From the NCBI RefSeq assembly GCF_042432445.1, contig NZ_JBHLXE010000105.1, positions 1-64,000 on the forward strand: DNA of 64,000 nt, given 5' to 3'. Below, in pieces: positions 62,653 through 64,000 of this stretch. How positions within the stretch are numbered: the stretch's first letter is position 1; each line of letters starts with the position of its first letter. Origin of the DNA: Thorsellia kenyensis. GTDB taxonomy: Bacteria; Pseudomonadota; Gammaproteobacteria; Enterobacterales; Thorselliaceae. Both the position numbers and the translations under genes were made by a program. Under the pieces are notes generated by a model. It had not been told where the DNA came from. It made no database searches and worked only from the letters and a program-made list of their open reading frames with translations.

Positions 62653-63282
62653 TTATTTATTTTTTCCCAATAAAGTTACTATTGTTTTTATTTCTTGCCG
62701 TATTTTATCAAAATTTTGTTCTTTAAAGAAAATTTCATTTACCATCCAAGAACCGCCGCATGCAACCACTCTATCGATAGATAAATAAGATTGAATATTA
62801 GTTATTGTGATCCCACCAGTAGGCATAAAATAAATGTCTTGATAAGGTGCAAGTAAAGCCTTAATCATAGGAACACCCCCAGAGGCTTCTGCTGGGAAAA
62901 ACTTTAGTAATGTCACATCCAGTTCTAATGCCATTTCAATCGCTGTTGGATTATTAGCACCGGGTACAATAGGTATACCTTCATTTCTACACGCATCGAT
63001 GGTTCTAGGATTAAAACCAGGAGAAACAATAAAATCTACCCCAGCTTCTTTTGCTATTTTAACATCCTTACCTGTTAAAACTGTTCCAGCGCCGATTAAT
63101 AGCTCAGGAAAATTATCTCTCATTATTCGAATAGATTCTGCTGCAGCCTTTGTTCTAAAAGTAATTTCAGCAACAGGAAGCCCCTCTTCCATAAGAATTT
63201 GACCTAATTTATACGCATCATCTTTATTTTCAATCACAATAACAGGAACAATTTGAAATTGACTGAGTTTCTCTTTTAACAT
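62653..63282 (-). CDS. eda: KDPG/KHG aldolase Eda
   Basis: The aldolase splits 2-keto-3-deoxy-6-phosphogluconate to pyruvate and glyceraldehyde 3-phosphate. The 209-residue protein has the class-I active-site segments VAEITFRTKAAAESI, IGAGTVLTG and LKFFPAEASGG, the last with the Schiff-base lysine. It lies nine bases after the kdgK-like gene, as one operon. The pair handles 2-keto-3-deoxygluconate from uronates or polygalacturonate, separately from the pentitol genes. Confidence 0.93.
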   Translation of the reverse strand: MLKEKLSQFQIVPVIVIENKDDAYKLGQILMEEGLPVAEITFRTKAAAESIRIMRDNFPELLIGAGTVLTGKDVKIAKEAGVDFIVSPGFNPRTIDACRNEGIPIVPGANNPTAIEMALELDVTLLKFFPAEASGGVPMIKALLAPYQDIYFMPTGGITITNIQSYLSIDRVVACGGSWMVNEIFFKEQNFDKIRQEIKTIVTLLGKNK

Positions 63283-63291
63283 TTTAGCCTC

Positions 63292-64000
63292 TTATTTTTT
63301 AATAAACTTAACACTAGGTTCAATAATTGCGCCAGGGTATTGAATTACTTGTCCTGCAACATAATTACCAAAATCACAGGCCCCTACCAAAGAGTCTCCA
63401 GAAAAAATCCCATATAAAAACCCTGCGTTAAATGAATCGCCAGCAGAAGTCGTATCGACAACATGAGGAATTTTCTCAGTTGCAACATGTTTTTTTTCTT
63501 CACCAAACTGACTTAATAAACATCCATCTGCGCCCATTTTTATCACAATTTTATCAACCCCATAATGATGGAGACGTGATAGCAAAGCATCAGTATGACA
63601 CTTGCCAAATATGGCAAATTCATCTTCATCTGTTACTAATGCAATATCACACAACTTATAGATCTCTTCATACCATCCCTTAATAGTACTTATATCTAAA
63701 TCACCCCATAATTTGGGTCTAAAATTTCCATCAAAAACAATTGTTACATCTTTAGCCTTTAACTTTTTCAAAAGCTCAATTAATTTTGGTTTATCTTCAT
63801 CAGGTAAAATGGCAAGAGATATTCCACTTAGCAACAGATAATCTAGCTGCGCCAGTAATTCAATTCTCTTGTCATCATAAAACTCAGTAAAGAAATACTT
63901 CGCAGCCGAATCATTGCGCCAATATTGAAATGAACGCTCTCCTCTCTCATCTAACTGAATAAAATACAATCCACAGTGACGTGTCTTAGATGTAAAAACA
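63292..64000 (-). CDS. kdgK: 2-keto-3-deoxygluconate kinase KdgK, N-terminus beyond window
   Basis: A PfkB-family sugar kinase forming KDPG, the substrate of Eda. The window shows the C-terminal 235 residues; the frame is open to the right edge, starting KTRHCGLYFIQLDERGERSF, so the shorter start at a TTG (63969) is not the real one. The catalytic region DTTSAGDSFNAGFLYGIFSG and the preceding substrate segment DEDEFAIFG are present. The 5' end, and the promoter, lie outside the window. Confidence 0.9.
   Translation of the reverse strand, partial: VFTSKTRHCGLYFIQLDERGERSFQYWRNDSAAKYFFTEFYDDKRIELLAQLDYLLLSGISLAILPDEDKPKLIELLKKLKAKDVTIVFDGNFRPKLWGDLDISTIKGWYEEIYKLCDIALVTDEDEFAIFGKCHTDALLSRLHHYGVDKIVIKMGADGCLLSQFGEEKKHVATEKIPHVVDTTSAGDSFNAGFLYGIFSGDSLVGACDFGNYVAGQVIQYPGAIIEPSVKFIKK

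Noticed and set aside
1..64000. CRISPR arrays, tRNA or rRNA genes
   Set aside because: I looked for regularly spaced repeats and for tRNA T-arm patterns (GGTTCGA-type) in the intergenic regions and saw none.

Overview
The window is about 64 kb of AT-rich (roughly one-third G+C by eye) bacterial chromosome. Its gene content is that of a gammaproteobacterium related to the enterics: a thrL leader with a fused ThrA, MetJ with tandem MET boxes, NagC, an iscR-S-U-A-hscBA-fdx operon, SelO, SdhE, ElyC, and PhoP/PhoQ-like and CusR/CusS-like two-component pairs. Low G+C together with these families suggests an Orbales- or Pasteurellales-like lineage, but the genus cannot be fixed from the sequence alone. 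No rRNA, tRNA or CRISPR array was seen.

Left part (1-13,000): a truncated IS21-family element with its multi-repeat end lies beside a very large SNF2 helicase. SelO follows, then a COG0523 zinc-type GTPase under a Zur-like box. Next, on the minus strand, come a PhoP/PhoQ-like pair behind two PepSY genes, and sdhE.

13,000-25,500: a DUF4139 protein, proB, and a threonine operon with a readable thrL attenuator but only thrA and thrB (no thrC). Divergent metJ and metB-metF follow, with MET boxes between them. Then come a YihX-like HAD phosphatase whose start codon appears to be ATA, dtd, and a YgiD-type dioxygenase with an unusual C-terminal tail.

25,500-35,600: a decayed gene of unknown function; divergent nagC and a NagE-like PTS gene separated by a perfect palindrome; cutC; a copper module made of a multicopper oxidase divergent from cusR-cusS with a near-exact CusR box; and trmJ with a poly-Asn microsatellite.

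35,600-51,700: the complete isc operon behind a type-1 IscR box and with a terminator-like hairpin inside it; elyC and a DUF1439 gene; dinG; an alkaline phosphatase; an AEC transporter; and mutS.

51,700-64,000: about 1 kb of apparently empty DNA, two decayed transposases (IS3-type and IS1634-type), then a pentose/pentitol locus. This has a ribose-type ABC transporter, xylulokinase and a xylitol-type dehydrogenase, divergent from a D-lyxose isomerase and a LacI regulator. The operator and CRP-like site lie in the divergent promoter region. All routes converge on D-xylulose 5-phosphate. The window ends in eda and the 5'-truncated kdgK. I did not find a wholly new system. The most unusual points are the ATA start, thrAB without thrC, the hairpin inside isc, and the DODA tail.
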